From: Rhodomicrobium sp. Az07
GTDB lineage: Bacteria > Pseudomonadota > Alphaproteobacteria > Rhizobiales > Rhodomicrobiaceae
Reading direction: 5' to 3'
Length of the DNA: 64,000 bases
Assembly: GCF_018619475.1 (NCBI RefSeq)
Contig: NZ_JAHFZG010000001.1
Location: 186,001 to 250,000 of the forward strand
Below the pieces are notes generated by a model. It was given only the letters and a program-made list of their open reading frames with translations, did no database searches and was not told where the DNA came from. Below, in pieces: positions 9,706 to 18,984 of the stretch; position 1 is the stretch's first letter; each line of letters opens with the position of its first letter. A program made the position numbers and the translations under genes.

Positions 9706-10344
9706 TCAGCGCTTGCGCGCGGTGGCCGTCGCCTTGCCCAGAGCATCGCCGCAGCCCTTGCCCGCAAGGCGGTTATCGCAAAGCTGGATGCGGTCGAACC
9801 AGGCGAGCCATTCCTTGCCTTCGTCTTGAGCGACGGGGATCGCGCCCGGCTCGAACGCCGCGCCGCGCCACGAGCGCTGCACGCCGTAGACCGCATCGCG
9901 ACCTTGTATCTGGAGAATGAGCGTATACTCGCCCTTGCCGGTCGTCTTGTTCTCGGGACAGGACAGCGCGTAAAGCGCCGCGTCGTAGCCGCTCACCTTG
10001 CGGTCGGCGAGTTTCTGCATGGTGGTGGACTTGCAAGGCTGGGTCGCCTCGACGCGGTCCTTCATCGTCTCCGCAAGGGCGTCGAAGCGGAAGCCGGGGT
10101 CGCGCCAGGTCTGCACCGTGACAAGGCGGTTCCAGTCGTCGGAGGTCTGGCCGTTCGGCAGGTAATCGACCTCGGCGAACTTCGGGCGGGTTTCGGTTTC
10201 CTGAACGGTCCAGTCGGCGGAGGGAACGGGCGCAATGAGAAACTCGGCCTCGTCTGTGAACAACTTCGACGCCTCGGTTTGCGGGACGCCGCAAAGCAGC
10301 GCAACAAGAAGCGTGGAAAGGGCCGTGGGAACGCGCGACAGCAT
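9706..10344 (-). CDS. Exported protein of unknown function
   Basis: 212 residues. A signal peptide (LSTLLVALLCGVPQTEA) is followed by a soluble domain with no family I can name. Visible features are DDWNRLVTVQTWRD, YALSCPENK with KGEYTLILQIQGRDAVYGVQRSWRG, and two C-terminal cysteines (LCDNRL, KGCGDAL) that may form a disulphide; the tail is basic. ATG at 10344 with GGAG upstream is preferred to the TTG ten codons earlier. It is divergent from rsmG, with 42 bases between the start codons, so the promoters must overlap. Confidence 0.7.
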   Translation of the reverse strand: MLSRVPTALSTLLVALLCGVPQTEASKLFTDEAEFLIAPVPSADWTVQETETRPKFAEVDYLPNGQTSDDWNRLVTVQTWRDPGFRFDALAETMKDRVEATQPCKSTTMQKLADRKVSGYDAALYALSCPENKTTGKGEYTLILQIQGRDAVYGVQRSWRGAAFEPGAIPVAQDEGKEWLAWFDRIQLCDNRLAGKGCGDALGKATATARKR

Positions 10345-10386
10345 GCTGCAATCTCCAAAGCGCCCCCCACTCAACGGATACCATTC

Positions 10387-11049
10387 ATGAGTGCTTCAAA
10401 CGTGAACAGCGCCGCAGAATTTGCCCGTACCTTTCGTGTTTCACATGAAACAGTGGAAAAACTCGAATTGTACGAAAAGCTTCTGGTGCAGTGGCAGAAG
10501 GCGATGAACCTCGTCGCGCCGAAGACAATTCCTCAGATATGGCAAAGACATTTCGCGGATTCGGCCCAGCTCGTCGCGCTCGCGCCCCGCGCCAGAACGT
10601 GGGTCGACCTCGGTTCGGGCGGGGGATTCCCCGGACTCGCGATTGCTATTATGATCGCGAATCAGAAAGAGTGCGCCTGTGTGCATCTTGTGGAGAGCAA
10701 CGCAAGAAAGTGTGCGTTTCTTTCCGAGGTCGCGCGGCGGACGGGGGCTCCCGCTCGCGTGCACAACATGCGCATCGCCGATGCCGCCGCGACGGGCGCA
10801 GTACCCGTTGCCGATGTTGTCACGGCGCGTGCGCTGGCATCGCTGGATGCGTTGTTGGAGCTGGCCCACCCGTTCTTCGGTAATGCGTCATCCGGATTGT
10901 TTCTGAAAGGCCGCGAGGCCGATGTAGAAATTGCTGACGCGCAGAAGCGATGGGCTTTCGAAGTCAAGAGCCACGCCAGCCTCAGCGATTCAGAGGGTCG
11001 CATTTTGGAAATCGGCAAGCCGATGCTCAGACAAGGTGGCGAGCAGTGA
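10387..11049 (+). CDS. rsmG: 16S rRNA (guanine-527-N7)-methyltransferase RsmG (GidB)
   Basis: 220 residues. RsmG methylates G527 of 16S rRNA. The SAM-binding loop VDLGSGGGFPGLAIAI is clear, and the family N-terminus (LYEKLLVQWQKAMNLVAPKT, then IWQRHFADSAQL) is well preserved. ATG 10387 is chosen because the longer open frame upstream lies over the opposite-strand gene. The stop codon overlaps the GTG start of parA by four bases, so the two are translationally coupled. A parS-like site is embedded in codons 17-22 (RVSHETV). Confidence 0.95.
   Translation: MSASNVNSAAEFARTFRVSHETVEKLELYEKLLVQWQKAMNLVAPKTIPQIWQRHFADSAQLVALAPRARTWVDLGSGGGFPGLAIAIMIANQKECACVHLVESNARKCAFLSEVARRTGAPARVHNMRIADAAATGAVPVADVVTARALASLDALLELAHPFFGNASSGLFLKGREADVEIADAQKRWAFEVKSHASLSDSEGRILEIGKPMLRQGGEQ
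10437..10452 (+). promoter_or_regulatory. parS-like centromere site 3, inside rsmG
   Basis: TGTTTCACATGAAACA matches the canonical parS 16-mer at 15 of 16 positions; the single difference is A for G at the centre. It lies within the rsmG coding sequence, about 600 bases upstream of parA. It is the best of the three sites in this region. Confidence 0.8.
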
Positions 11050-11894
11050 CAAAGAGAAACCAGGCAGCAGGTCTTCGGGTGTTCGCGGTCGCCAATCAGA
11101 AAGGCGGCGTGGGCAAGACGACAACGGCCATCAACCTCGGTACGGCGCTGGCGGCGGCCGGCGAGCGTGTGCTGGTGATCGACCTCGATCCGCAGGGCAA
11201 CGCGTCCACCGGCCTCGGTGTGCCGGAAGAGGCGCGCCACGTATCGACTTACGACGTGCTCGCGGGCGCGGCGGCGCTCGAACAGGCGATGACGCCCGCG
11301 GCGATCCCCGGCCTGTTCGTTGCACCGTCCACCCGAGACCTCGCCGGTCTTGAACCGGAAATCTCGGCGGCGCCAAACCGCGCCTACTTCCTGCGCGACG
11401 CCATCGCTTCGCTTCGCGCCTCGGAACTGGATCGCGCGCCCGCCGACCGACTTTCTTATGTGCTCATCGACTGCCCGCCGTCGCTCAGTATCCTGACGCT
11501 GAACGCGCTCGCTGCGGCCGATGCGGCGCTCGTGCCCGTGCAATGCGAGTTCTTCGCCCTCGAAGGTATCCAGCAATTGAAGGAAACCATCGACTTCGTT
11601 CAGGCGAGCCTTAACCCCGGCCTCGAAATCCATGGCGTCGTGCTGACCATGCATGACGGCCGCACGAAGCTTTCAAACGAAGTCGCCACCGAAGTGCGCA
11701 ACTTCTTCGGCCAGAAAGTTTACGACACCATCATTCCGCGCAATGTGCGCGTCGCCGAAGCGCCGTCTCACGGCAAGCCGCTTCTCCTCTACGATCACAC
11801 GAGCGCGGGCAGCAAGGCCTACATGGATCTCGCGGCCGAGATGATCACGCGCGAGGCGGCAACGGCAGCGGCTGCCGCAGCGAAGGCGGCGTAA
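11046..11894 (+). CDS. parA: Chromosome partitioning ATPase ParA
   Basis: 282 residues. It is a deviant-Walker ATPase that drives ParB-parS complexes apart over the nucleoid. NQKGGVGKTTTAINLGTAL holds both signature lysines, with DLDPQGNAS after it and LIDCPPS as Walker B. The start is GTG 11046 inside the rsmG stop region (GTGA overlap) with AGGTGG just upstream; the longer frame inside rsmG is ignored. The C-terminus is alanine-rich. Confidence 0.96.
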   Translation: MTKRNQAAGLRVFAVANQKGGVGKTTTAINLGTALAAAGERVLVIDLDPQGNASTGLGVPEEARHVSTYDVLAGAAALEQAMTPAAIPGLFVAPSTRDLAGLEPEISAAPNRAYFLRDAIASLRASELDRAPADRLSYVLIDCPPSLSILTLNALAAADAALVPVQCEFFALEGIQQLKETIDFVQASLNPGLEIHGVVLTMHDGRTKLSNEVATEVRNFFGQKVYDTIIPRNVRVAEAPSHGKPLLLYDHTSAGSKAYMDLAAEMITREAATAAAAAAKAA

Positions 11895-12006
11895 CGAGCC
11901 GGGCCGGCGACGCGGCCCGCGTTCGAACGATGTGCGTTGGTGAGTATGTCGAGGGCTGCCGCCACGAGCGGCGAGACATGATGACCATTTGCGACTGGAG
12001 AGCGAC

Positions 12007-12933
12007 ATGGAGACAAGATCGGGCGCATTAGCGACGGGGCCGTCGCCCGTTCGGGCAAGCCGCCTTGGACGCGGGCTTGCATCCCTTATTGGCGACGCGA
12101 CGCCGATCGGAACGCCGCGCGTTATCGCGGCGAACGGCGAGATCCGTCAGGTTCCCATCGACCGCGTGCGGCCGAGCGCCTTCAATCCGCGCAAGAATTT
12201 CAACGAGGCGGAACTGGACGAACTTGCCGGTTCCATCCGCGAGAAGGGTCTCGTTCAGCCGATCGTCGTCCGTCCGGCCGATGCGGCGCAAACGTCGTAT
12301 GAGATCGTGGCGGGCGAACGCCGCTGGCGCGCGGCGCAGCGGGCCTCGCTTCACACCGTTCCCGTTATCGTCCGCTCGCTCAGCGATCAGGAAGCGCTCG
12401 AACTCGCGATCATCGAGAACGTGCAGCGCGCCGACCTGAACGCCATCGAAGAGGCGGGCGGCTACAAGGAACTGGTCGAGCGCTTCGGCTACACGCAGGA
12501 AGAGCTTGCGGGCATCATCGGCAAGAGCCGCAGCCATCTCGCGAACACGATGCGTCTTCTGAAGCTGCCGGAGCCGGTGCAGACGCTGGTGCGCGACGGG
12601 TCGCTTTCGGCAGGCCATGCGCGCGCGCTGATCGGCCGAGAGGATGCCGAAGCCGTCGCGCTCGACATCGTGAAGAAGGGCCTCAACGTGCGCGACGTGG
12701 AAGCGCTCGTGATGGGCAAGAAGGCGGCCGAGGGCAAGATTGCGACGGCGAAGACCGCCGCGCCCGCGAAGGACGCCGACTCGCGCGCGGCCGAACGCGA
12801 CATGTCCGAAGCGCTGGGACTCTCCGTGGTTATGAACCCCGGTTCCGGCGAAGCGGGCGAGGTCATCATCCGCTACAAGTCGCTGGAGCAGTTTCAGGTG
12901 ATCTATCGCGCGTTGCTCACGCAGAAGCGCTGA
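12007..12933 (+). CDS. parB: Chromosome partitioning protein ParB (CTPase, parS-binding)
   Basis: 308 residues. The N-terminal LGRGLASLIGD motif that stimulates ParA is at residues 20-30. The ParB/Srx CTPase domain shows VRPSAFNPRKNF, YEIVAGERRWRAAQ and IENVQRADLNAIEEA. A helix-turn-helix follows (EELAGIIGKSRSHLANTMRLL), then the C-terminal dimerisation region. ATG 12007 has GGAG at the right distance. parB follows parA after 112 bases. The three nearby parS-like sites are its presumed targets. Confidence 0.96.
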   Translation: METRSGALATGPSPVRASRLGRGLASLIGDATPIGTPRVIAANGEIRQVPIDRVRPSAFNPRKNFNEAELDELAGSIREKGLVQPIVVRPADAAQTSYEIVAGERRWRAAQRASLHTVPVIVRSLSDQEALELAIIENVQRADLNAIEEAGGYKELVERFGYTQEELAGIIGKSRSHLANTMRLLKLPEPVQTLVRDGSLSAGHARALIGREDAEAVALDIVKKGLNVRDVEALVMGKKAAEGKIATAKTAAPAKDADSRAAERDMSEALGLSVVMNPGSGEAGEVIIRYKSLEQFQVIYRALLTQKR

Positions 12934-13072
12934 ATCATCGGCGCTTTCGTCATGCGAACCGGTGGCCGCTTCGCCTGACCTTTGTCCGCCCCTTCCGACG
13001 GCGATTGCGCCGGCGCGCTTTCGGCGCGAGGCGCTTGCATGAAATGTGCGCGTTGGAAAGCGGACGCGCTTC

Positions 13073-14419
13073 CTATTCCGCGACCGGCTCCGCCCAGAGG
13101 TCGTAGTCGTCCGCTTCGACGATGGTCGCGCGGACCATATCGCCCGGCTCAAGGTCGCCCGAATCCTCGAAAAGCACCGAGCCATCGATTTCCGGCGCAT
13201 CCCAAGGGCCGCGTCCCGTCGCGCCGTCTTCGTCCACCTCGTCGATGATGATTTCGATGGTCTTGCCGACCTGGCCCGCGAGCACGGCGGCGCTCACCTC
13301 GCGTTGCACCTCCATGAGCCGCGCGAAGCGTTCGGCCTTCACCTCTTCCGGGATTTGTCCTTCCAGCGCGCGGCTCGGCGCGCCCTCCACATTCTCGTAC
13401 TTGAAGCAGCCGACGCGCGTCAGCTTCGCCTCGCGCAGCCAGTCGAGCAGGAACGCGAAGTCTTCCTCCGTCTCGCCGGGAAAGCCGACGATGAAGGTCG
13501 AGCGAAGGCCGAGGTCCGGCACGGCCTCGCGCCAGCGGCGGATGGTTTCGAGCGTCTTTTCCTGATTGGCCGGGCGCCGCATCGCCTTCAGCACATTTAG
13601 CGATGCGTGCTGAAACGGAATGTCGAGATACGGCAGGATCCTGCCGTCGGCCATCAGCGGCAGAAGCTCGTCCACATGCGGATAGGGATAAACGTAATGC
13701 AGGCGCACCCATGCGCCGAGCGAGCCGAGTGCGTCGCAAAGCTCGGTCAGCCGCGCCTTCACCGGCGAGCCGCGCCAGTCGCTCGCGGCGTATCTCAGGT
13801 CGAGGCCATAGGCGCTCGTATCCTGGCTGATGACGAGCAGTTCCTTCGCGCCGCCTTCGACGAGCGCTTCCGCTTCCGCGAGGACGTCGGCGGCGGGGCG
13901 GCTGACGAGGTCGCCGCGAAGCTGCGGGATGATGCAGAACGAGCAGCGATTATGGCAGCCTTCGGAGATCTTGAGATACGCGTAATGCGGCGGCGTGAGG
14001 CGAAGCCCAGCGCGCGGAACGAGATCGAGGAAGGGAGCGTGCGGCGCGGGCGCGGCGGTGTGGATCGCGTTCACCACCGCGTCGTATTGGTGCGGGCCGG
14101 TCACGGCCAGAACATCCGGGAACGAATCGCGAATGCGGCGATCTTCGACGCCGAAGCAACCCGTCACGATCACGCGGCCGTTCTCGGCCATGGCCTCGCC
14201 GATGGCATCGAGGCTTTCCGCCTTCGCGCTGTCGAGAAAGCCGCAGGTGTTCACGACGACGACGTCCGCGCCGTCATAGTCGGGCGAGATCACGTAGCCT
14301 TCGGCGCGCAGGCGGGTAAGGATGCGCTCGGAATCGACCAGCGCCTTCGCGCAGCCGAGGCTGACAAATCCCACCCTGGGCGCGTTGGATGCGGCCCGCT
14401 CTGCTACCGGCTTCGGCAT
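13073..14419 (-). CDS. rimO: Ribosomal protein S12 methylthiotransferase RimO
   Basis: 448 residues. A radical-SAM enzyme that methylthiolates an aspartate of ribosomal protein S12. The N-terminal UPF0004 domain begins [16 protein letters not shown]. The radical-SAM cluster motif is [17 protein letters not shown] (C-x3-C-x2-C), with the following [14 protein letters not shown]. The last ~65 residues form a TRAM domain. GCAKA...DSE and IPFQHAS separate RimO from its relative MiaB. It lies downstream of the antiporter gene on the same strand, with a terminator between them. Confidence 0.95.
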   Translation of the reverse strand: MPKPVAERAASNAPRVGFVSLGCAKALVDSERILTRLRAEGYVISPDYDGADVVVVNTCGFLDSAKAESLDAIGEAMAENGRVIVTGCFGVEDRRIRDSFPDVLAVTGPHQYDAVVNAIHTAAPAPHAPFLDLVPRAGLRLTPPHYAYLKISEGCHNRCSFCIIPQLRGDLVSRPAADVLAEAEALVEGGAKELLVISQDTSAYGLDLRYAASDWRGSPVKARLTELCDALGSLGAWVRLHYVYPYPHVDELLPLMADGRILPYLDIPFQHASLNVLKAMRRPANQEKTLETIRRWREAVPDLGLRSTFIVGFPGETEEDFAFLLDWLREAKLTRVGCFKYENVEGAPSRALEGQIPEEVKAERFARLMEVQREVSAAVLAGQVGKTIEIIIDEVDEDGATGRGPWDAPEIDGSVLFEDSGDLEPGDMVRATIVEADDYDLWAEPVAE

Positions 14420-14440
14420 TCGTGAAAATCTCGCTGAAAC

Positions 14441-14464
14441 AAAAAGAGCGCCATGCGGCGCTTT
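14441..14464 (-). terminator. Rho-independent terminator after the antiporter gene
   Basis: Read on the minus strand, the stem AGCGCC / GGCGCT with a four-base loop is followed by TCTTTTTG. It lies 67 bases past the antiporter stop and just upstream of the rimO start, so it separates the two transcripts. Confidence 0.7.
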
Positions 14465-14530
14465 GGGAAATGTAGCGTTTTCCGCCGCTGCGATAAAGGG
14501 CGTTGTTCCAAGTGCCGCGATGCAAGCCGC

Positions 14531-16321
14531 TCAAACGACCTCGGTGCGCTCCGCAGGAACGGTGTCCGCCGCGCGAGGCCGCGCCACTATCGGGTGCTTC
14601 TGCAATTCCGCGCGCACCTCGTTGCGCCGTGCCTGCACCGTCTCGTTGACGGCGTCGGCGGGAAGGCCGAGGGACAGGAGGGCGGACTCGGCGAGCTGAA
14701 GGCTTGCCTCGATCACGGCCGGAACCGCATCCGTGACGCCGATGGTGTAGAGGTGGCGCGCGTGGTCCGCGTCCGTCGCCCGCGAGATGATCGGTATGTC
14801 GGGTCTGAGCCGCCGCACCTCCTGAACGATCTCATCGATGGTTGGCTTGATATGGATTGTTACCACCACGACGGACGCCTCCATAACTCCGCACGCTTTC
14901 AGGAACGGCGGGTTGATCGCGTTGCCGTAGTAGACCGAGTGGCCCAGGGTCCGACCCTGCGTCACCGCGGCGGTGTCATAATCGGTGGCGGTGTAGGGAA
15001 CGTCGTGCTTTCCCATCATGTCGCAAACGAGCCTGCCAACACGGCCATACCCGACAACGATGGCGTGATGCGCCCGTGGTTCCGGCTGGGCGGTCAGCGC
15101 AGGGTTGGGCGGGCGCTGATCGACGAGCGGCGTAATGCGGTTCGCCAGGATCGAAAGCAGCGGGATCAGCGCCATGGTCAGCGAGGTCAGCGCGAGCGAG
15201 AAGCTCGAAGCGTCGCTGTTGATCACGCCGAGAGACGCCGCAAGGGTGATGCCGACGAACGCGAACTCCCCGCCCGGTCCCATCAGCAGGCCGCTTTCGA
15301 TTGCCGCCGCCCATGGCACGCCGAATGCGCGCGCGAGCGGGATCAGGATGGCGGCCTTCAGCGCAATCAACCCGACGACACATGCGGGCAGCCAGATGGG
15401 CCAATGCAACAGCTCTCGGAAGTCGATGCCCATGCCGACGGTGAAGAAGAACATTCCGAGCAGCAGGCCCTTGACCGGCTCGACGACCGTTTCGATGGCG
15501 TGCCTGTATTCCGTTTCGGCGAGCAGAACGCCTGCGACGAACGCGCCGAGCGCCATCGAAAGGTTGGCGAGCGCGGCGACGACGCCCGTTCCCACGATCA
15601 CGAACAGCGTTGCGGCGATGAACAGATCCCGCGATTTCGTGCGCGCGACCTGGCGAAACAGCGGGCGAAGAAACGCGCGGCCCACGAAAATGATGATCGC
15701 GATGGCCGCCAGCGCATGCACGACGGCGCGCTCGGCTGTCTCGATTACGGAGCCGCCATGCGAACCGAGGATCGACACGAAGATCAGCATCGGGATAACG
15801 GCGAGATCCTGCGCGAGCAGGATGGAGAATGACGTCATGCCCGTGCTCGTCCGCAGCCGGTTCTGCCGCGACAGCACTTCCAGTACGATGGCCGTTGAAG
15901 ACAGCGCGAGGCAACCGCCTAGAACGGCTGCCACCACGCCGGAGTAGCCGAGCCCTTTGACGATGACGGCGATAATGGCTGCGGTTATCAGCACCTGAAG
16001 GCCGCCGAGTCCGAAGACAAGCCGCCGCATGGCGACCAATCGCTCATAGGACAGTTCGAGACCGATCAGAAAGAGAAGGAAAACGACGCCGAGATCCGCG
16101 AAGCCCGAAATGTGGCTCGGATCGACCACGGTAAACCAGTAAAGGAACGGCGCTTCCGGGATGAACGAGCCGAGCCCGAGCGGTCCGAGGAGAATGCCCG
16201 CGCCGAGCCAGCCGAGGACCGGGCTCAGGCCCCACGCGTGCACCATGGGGATGATGATCCCCGCCGTACCCAGCACGACGAGCGCGTCGCTATAGGCCTG
16301 CATGTTGATGGACGCGCTCAC
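14531..16321 (-). CDS. CPA2-family cation:proton antiporter with TrkA-N domain (KefB/YbaL-like)
   Basis: 596 residues. The first ~390 residues hold about 12 hydrophobic segments of the Na+/H+ exchanger fold, with family stretches such as LGWLGAGILLGPLGLG, FLLFLIGLELSYERL and GAFVAGVLLAET. From about residue 415 a Rossmann-type TrkA-N domain begins (HAIVVGYGRVGRLVCDMM), which binds nucleotide and gates transport in the Kef/YbaL group. GTG 16321 is chosen because GGAGG lies just upstream; an in-frame ATG six codons on has none. It probably exports K+ (or Na+) in exchange for protons at the inner membrane; the ion cannot be fixed from sequence. Confidence 0.9.
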   Translation of the reverse strand: MSASINMQAYSDALVVLGTAGIIIPMVHAWGLSPVLGWLGAGILLGPLGLGSFIPEAPFLYWFTVVDPSHISGFADLGVVFLLFLIGLELSYERLVAMRRLVFGLGGLQVLITAAIIAVIVKGLGYSGVVAAVLGGCLALSSTAIVLEVLSRQNRLRTSTGMTSFSILLAQDLAVIPMLIFVSILGSHGGSVIETAERAVVHALAAIAIIIFVGRAFLRPLFRQVARTKSRDLFIAATLFVIVGTGVVAALANLSMALGAFVAGVLLAETEYRHAIETVVEPVKGLLLGMFFFTVGMGIDFRELLHWPIWLPACVVGLIALKAAILIPLARAFGVPWAAAIESGLLMGPGGEFAFVGITLAASLGVINSDASSFSLALTSLTMALIPLLSILANRITPLVDQRPPNPALTAQPEPRAHHAIVVGYGRVGRLVCDMMGKHDVPYTATDYDTAAVTQGRTLGHSVYYGNAINPPFLKACGVMEASVVVVTIHIKPTIDEIVQEVRRLRPDIPIISRATDADHARHLYTIGVTDAVPAVIEASLQLAESALLSLGLPADAVNETVQARRNEVRAELQKHPIVARPRAADTVPAERTEVV

Positions 16322-16450
16322 TAACCCTCCGCTTGTGCTTCCGTTTTGTGTACAAGCAAGCGGGCGGGCGGGGAACCACTTTCCTCACGTTTTCGTGACA
16401 GAGAGCCGTTGCGGCGAATTCGTCGCAAAGGGCTGAGGTGCATGGGGGAG

Positions 16451-16524
16451 TGGAGCGGGTACCGGGAATCGAACCCGGGTATTCAGCTTGGAAGGCTGCT
16501 GCTCTACCATTGAGCTACACCCGC
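16451..16524 (-). tRNA. tRNA-Gly (anticodon TCC)
   Basis: On the minus strand a full cloverleaf can be drawn: acceptor GCGGGTG, D arm with AGCTCAATGGTAGAG, anticodon loop CTTCCAA giving TCC, T arm GGGTTCGATTCCC, and an encoded CCA end (16451-16453). It reads glycine GGA/GGG codons. It lies just outside the antiporter gene, in the same orientation. Confidence 0.95.
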
Positions 16525-16648
16525 ACGAAGTCCACATTAGCAAGATTGGCGCGGCGCTCAACGAAAAAAGGCTGGCGCTGAGTCCGATCCACGCTTTTCA
16601 AACCCGCTTGACAAGCGCAGATTTGTTCCGGGCGGCTGTGAAAAATGC

Positions 16649-16678
16649 TTGGCATTGCCTCTGCTTGCGTGATAGCTA
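16649..16678 (+). promoter_or_regulatory. Possible promoter for tRNA-Trp and the secE-rpoC cluster
   Basis: TTGGCA, followed 17-18 bases later by ATAGCTAT, resembles a vegetative promoter, about 95 bases before the tRNA-Trp gene. A second -35-like TTGACA at 16608 has no good -10 partner. This is by eye only. Confidence 0.3.
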
Positions 16679-16772
16679 TCAAATCCCTGCTACCGGTTAA
16701 GGCCGCAGCAGGTAGCTAAGGTATTTGTTCGGACCATTCCTTCCGGCGGCTTGCCCTTAACCGGTTGGATGG

Positions 16773-16849
16773 AGGAGTGTAGCTCAATCGGCTAGAGCAC
16801 CGGTCTCCAAAACCGGGGGTTGGGGGTTCGAGTCCCTCCACTCCTGCCA
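16773..16849 (+). tRNA. tRNA-Trp (anticodon CCA)
   Basis: A 77-base cloverleaf with acceptor AGGAGTG/CACTCCT, D arm AGCTCAATCGGCTAGAGC, anticodon loop TCTCCAAAA giving CCA, T arm GGGGTTCGAGTCCC-like, discriminator G and encoded CCA. It directly precedes secE-nusG, an arrangement common in many bacteria. Confidence 0.96.
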
Positions 16850-16946
16850 CTTCGCGGTGGCAGGGAAACTCGAAACGGGCATCGAGACATTACGAGAAGT
16901 TTGAATAACGAAAGCGATAGCGCTTCCGCATCGGTGTTGAGAAAAT

Positions 16947-17144
16947 ATGGCAAGAACTGGTCCATTCGAATATTTGCAGCAAGTGCGCGCCGAAACCGCG
17001 AAGGTCGTGTGGCCCTCGCGGCGCGAAACGATCGTGACCACCATCATGGTCGTGATCATGGCGGTGCTGGCGTCCATATTCTTCCTGATTGCCGACCAGA
17101 TCTTCAGTTGGGGCGTTACGCAACTTTTGCAGCTCGGCCATTAA
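16947..17144 (+). CDS. secE: Preprotein translocase subunit SecE
   Basis: 65 residues, the short single-span SecE form typical of alphaproteobacteria. EYLQQVRAETAKVVWPSRRET is the amphipathic helix with its signature (KVVWPSR), followed by one hydrophobic transmembrane segment (TTIMVVIMAVLASIFFLI). It clamps SecY in the inner-membrane translocon. It lies between tRNA-Trp and nusG. Confidence 0.95.
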   Translation: MARTGPFEYLQQVRAETAKVVWPSRRETIVTTIMVVIMAVLASIFFLIADQIFSWGVTQLLQLGH

Positions 17145-17181
17145 GCGCTTGAAAATTTCGTAACTAAAAGCAGCAAAACTA

Positions 17182-17712
17182 ATGACAAAGCGCTGGTATA
17201 TCGTTCACGCCTATTCGAACTTCGAAAAGAAGGTCGCGGAGTCGATCCGTGAGCGCGCTGCCGCCGGCGGTCTCGAAGAATGCTTCGAGGACATCGTGGT
17301 GCCGATGGAGGAAGTCGTCGAAGTTCGGCGCGGACGTAAGGTCAGCACCGAGCGCAAGTTTTTCCCCGGCTACGTCCTCGTCAAGATGGATATGAACGAC
17401 AGGGCATTCTTGCTGATCAAGAATACGCCGAAAGTCACCGGATTTCTTGGCGCGGACAACAAGCCGCAGCCGATTTCCGATGTCGAAGCCCAGCGTATTC
17501 TCAATCAGGTGAAGGAAGGCGTGGAAAGGCCGAAGCCATCCATCTCTTTCGAGATCGGCGAGCAGGTGCGCGTCGCGGACGGTCCCTTCGCATCCTTCAA
17601 CGGGCATGTGGAGGAAGTGGACGAGGAACGCGCGCGGCTCAAGGTCGCGGTTTCCATCTTCGGCCGGGCAACTCCGGTGGAGCTGGAATATGCCCAGGTG
17701 GAGAAGATCTAG
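17182..17712 (+). CDS. nusG: Transcription termination/antitermination protein NusG
   Basis: 176 residues. The NGN domain starts with KRWYIVHAYSNFEKKVAESI and includes FFPGYVLVKMDM. The C-terminal KOW domain holds GEQVRVADGPFASFNGHVEEVD. NusG binds RNA polymerase, suppresses pausing and links it to ribosome or Rho. It is 37 bases after secE and probably in the same transcript. Confidence 0.97.
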   Translation: MTKRWYIVHAYSNFEKKVAESIRERAAAGGLEECFEDIVVPMEEVVEVRRGRKVSTERKFFPGYVLVKMDMNDRAFLLIKNTPKVTGFLGADNKPQPISDVEAQRILNQVKEGVERPKPSISFEIGEQVRVADGPFASFNGHVEEVDEERARLKVAVSIFGRATPVELEYAQVEKI

Positions 17713-17836
17713 CGCGTCGCGCGGTCTTCGATGTCTGGCTTTCGTGTGGGAGGTCGGCGTTTCGCTCGCCAGGCGGGACGTCAAGGACCGAACCACAATC
17801 CTCAACCCCGGAGCGCGTTGCTCCCGAGAGGCTTAA

Positions 17837-18265
17837 ATGGCTAAGAAAATTATAGGCTATATCAAGCTGCAAGTGCCCGCGGGCGCGGCTAACCCGTCGC
17901 CTCCGATCGGTCCCGCGCTCGGTCAGCGCGGTCTGAACATCATGATGTTCTGCAAGGAATTCAACGCCGTGACCAAGGAGATGGAGCCCGGCTCGCCCGT
18001 ACCCGTGGTCATCACCTATTACGGCGACAAGTCCTTTTCCTTCGCGATGAAGACGCCGCCGGCGTCCCACTTCCTGAAGAAGGCGGCGGGCATCAAGAGC
18101 GGGTCGAAGACGCCCGGTCAAACCGATGCCGGTACGGTGACGATGGCGCAGGTGCGCGAGATTGCCGAAAAGAAGATGAAGGATCTGAACGCCACAAGCA
18201 TCGATCAAGCTGCGAAGATTATTGCTGGCTCTGCCCGTTCCATGGGCCTCACGGTGAAGGAATAA
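17837..18265 (+). CDS. rplK: 50S ribosomal protein L11
   Basis: 142 residues. Signatures are [27 protein letters not shown] and the C-terminal [25 protein letters not shown] rRNA-binding helix region. L11 forms the GTPase-associated centre. The 124-base leader after nusG contains a short GGAGC/GCTCC hairpin next to the ribosome binding site, the place where L1 would act as autogenous repressor in other bacteria. Confidence 0.97.
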   Translation: MAKKIIGYIKLQVPAGAANPSPPIGPALGQRGLNIMMFCKEFNAVTKEMEPGSPVPVVITYYGDKSFSFAMKTPPASHFLKKAAGIKSGSKTPGQTDAGTVTMAQVREIAEKKMKDLNATSIDQAAKIIAGSARSMGLTVKE

Positions 18266-18270
18266 GCGCC

Positions 18271-18984
18271 ATGGCCGATGGAAAGCGTTTGAAGGAACTC
18301 AAGAAGGGCGTAGACCGCGAGAAGCTCTATGCTATCGATGAGGCGGTGAAGCTCGTGAAGGGCGGCGCGAAAGCGAAATTCGACGAGACGATCGAGATTG
18401 CGATCAATCTCGGCGTGGATCCGCGTTATGCCGACCAGATGGTGCGCGGCGTTTGCGCGCTGCCGAACGGCACGGGCCGCACAGTGCGCGTCGCCGTGTT
18501 CGCGCGCGGCGCCAAGGCCGATGAGGCGAAGGCTGCGGGTGCGGATGTCATCGGCGCCGAGGAACTCGTCGCCGAGGTTCAGGGCGGTAACATCAGCTTC
18601 GACAAGTGCATCGCCACACCGGACATGATGCCGCTCGTCGGCCGTCTCGGCAAGATCCTCGGCCCGCGCGGCATGATGCCGAACCCGAAGGTCGGCACCG
18701 TGACGATGGACGTGGCCGAAGCCGTGCGCGGCGCCAAGGGTGGCGCGGTCGAGTTTCGCGTCGAAAAGGCGGGCATTTTGCACGCCGGTATCGGCAAGGC
18801 GAGCTTCACTGAAACGGCGCTCGTCGAGAACATCAAGGCGTTTGCCGATGCGGTGGTCAAGGCCAGGCCGTCGGGCGCGAAGGGTACTTTCGTGAAGCGC
18901 ATCGCGCTCAGTTCCACGATGGGGGCTGGCGTGAAGGTCGATACCGCGACGCTGATCGGCGCGGGCGCGGCCGCTGCGCAGTAA
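18271..18984 (+). CDS. rplA: 50S ribosomal protein L1
   Basis: 237 residues. The L1 signature [18 protein letters not shown] is intact, and the N-terminal [21 protein letters not shown] is typical. L1 builds the L1 stalk at the ribosomal E site and is the usual repressor of the L11-L1 mRNA. It starts five bases after the rplK stop, so the two are coupled. Confidence 0.97.
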   Translation: MADGKRLKELKKGVDREKLYAIDEAVKLVKGGAKAKFDETIEIAINLGVDPRYADQMVRGVCALPNGTGRTVRVAVFARGAKADEAKAAGADVIGAEELVAEVQGGNISFDKCIATPDMMPLVGRLGKILGPRGMMPNPKVGTVTMDVAEAVRGAKGGAVEFRVEKAGILHAGIGKASFTETALVENIKAFADAVVKARPSGAKGTFVKRIALSSTMGAGVKVDTATLIGAGAAAAQ

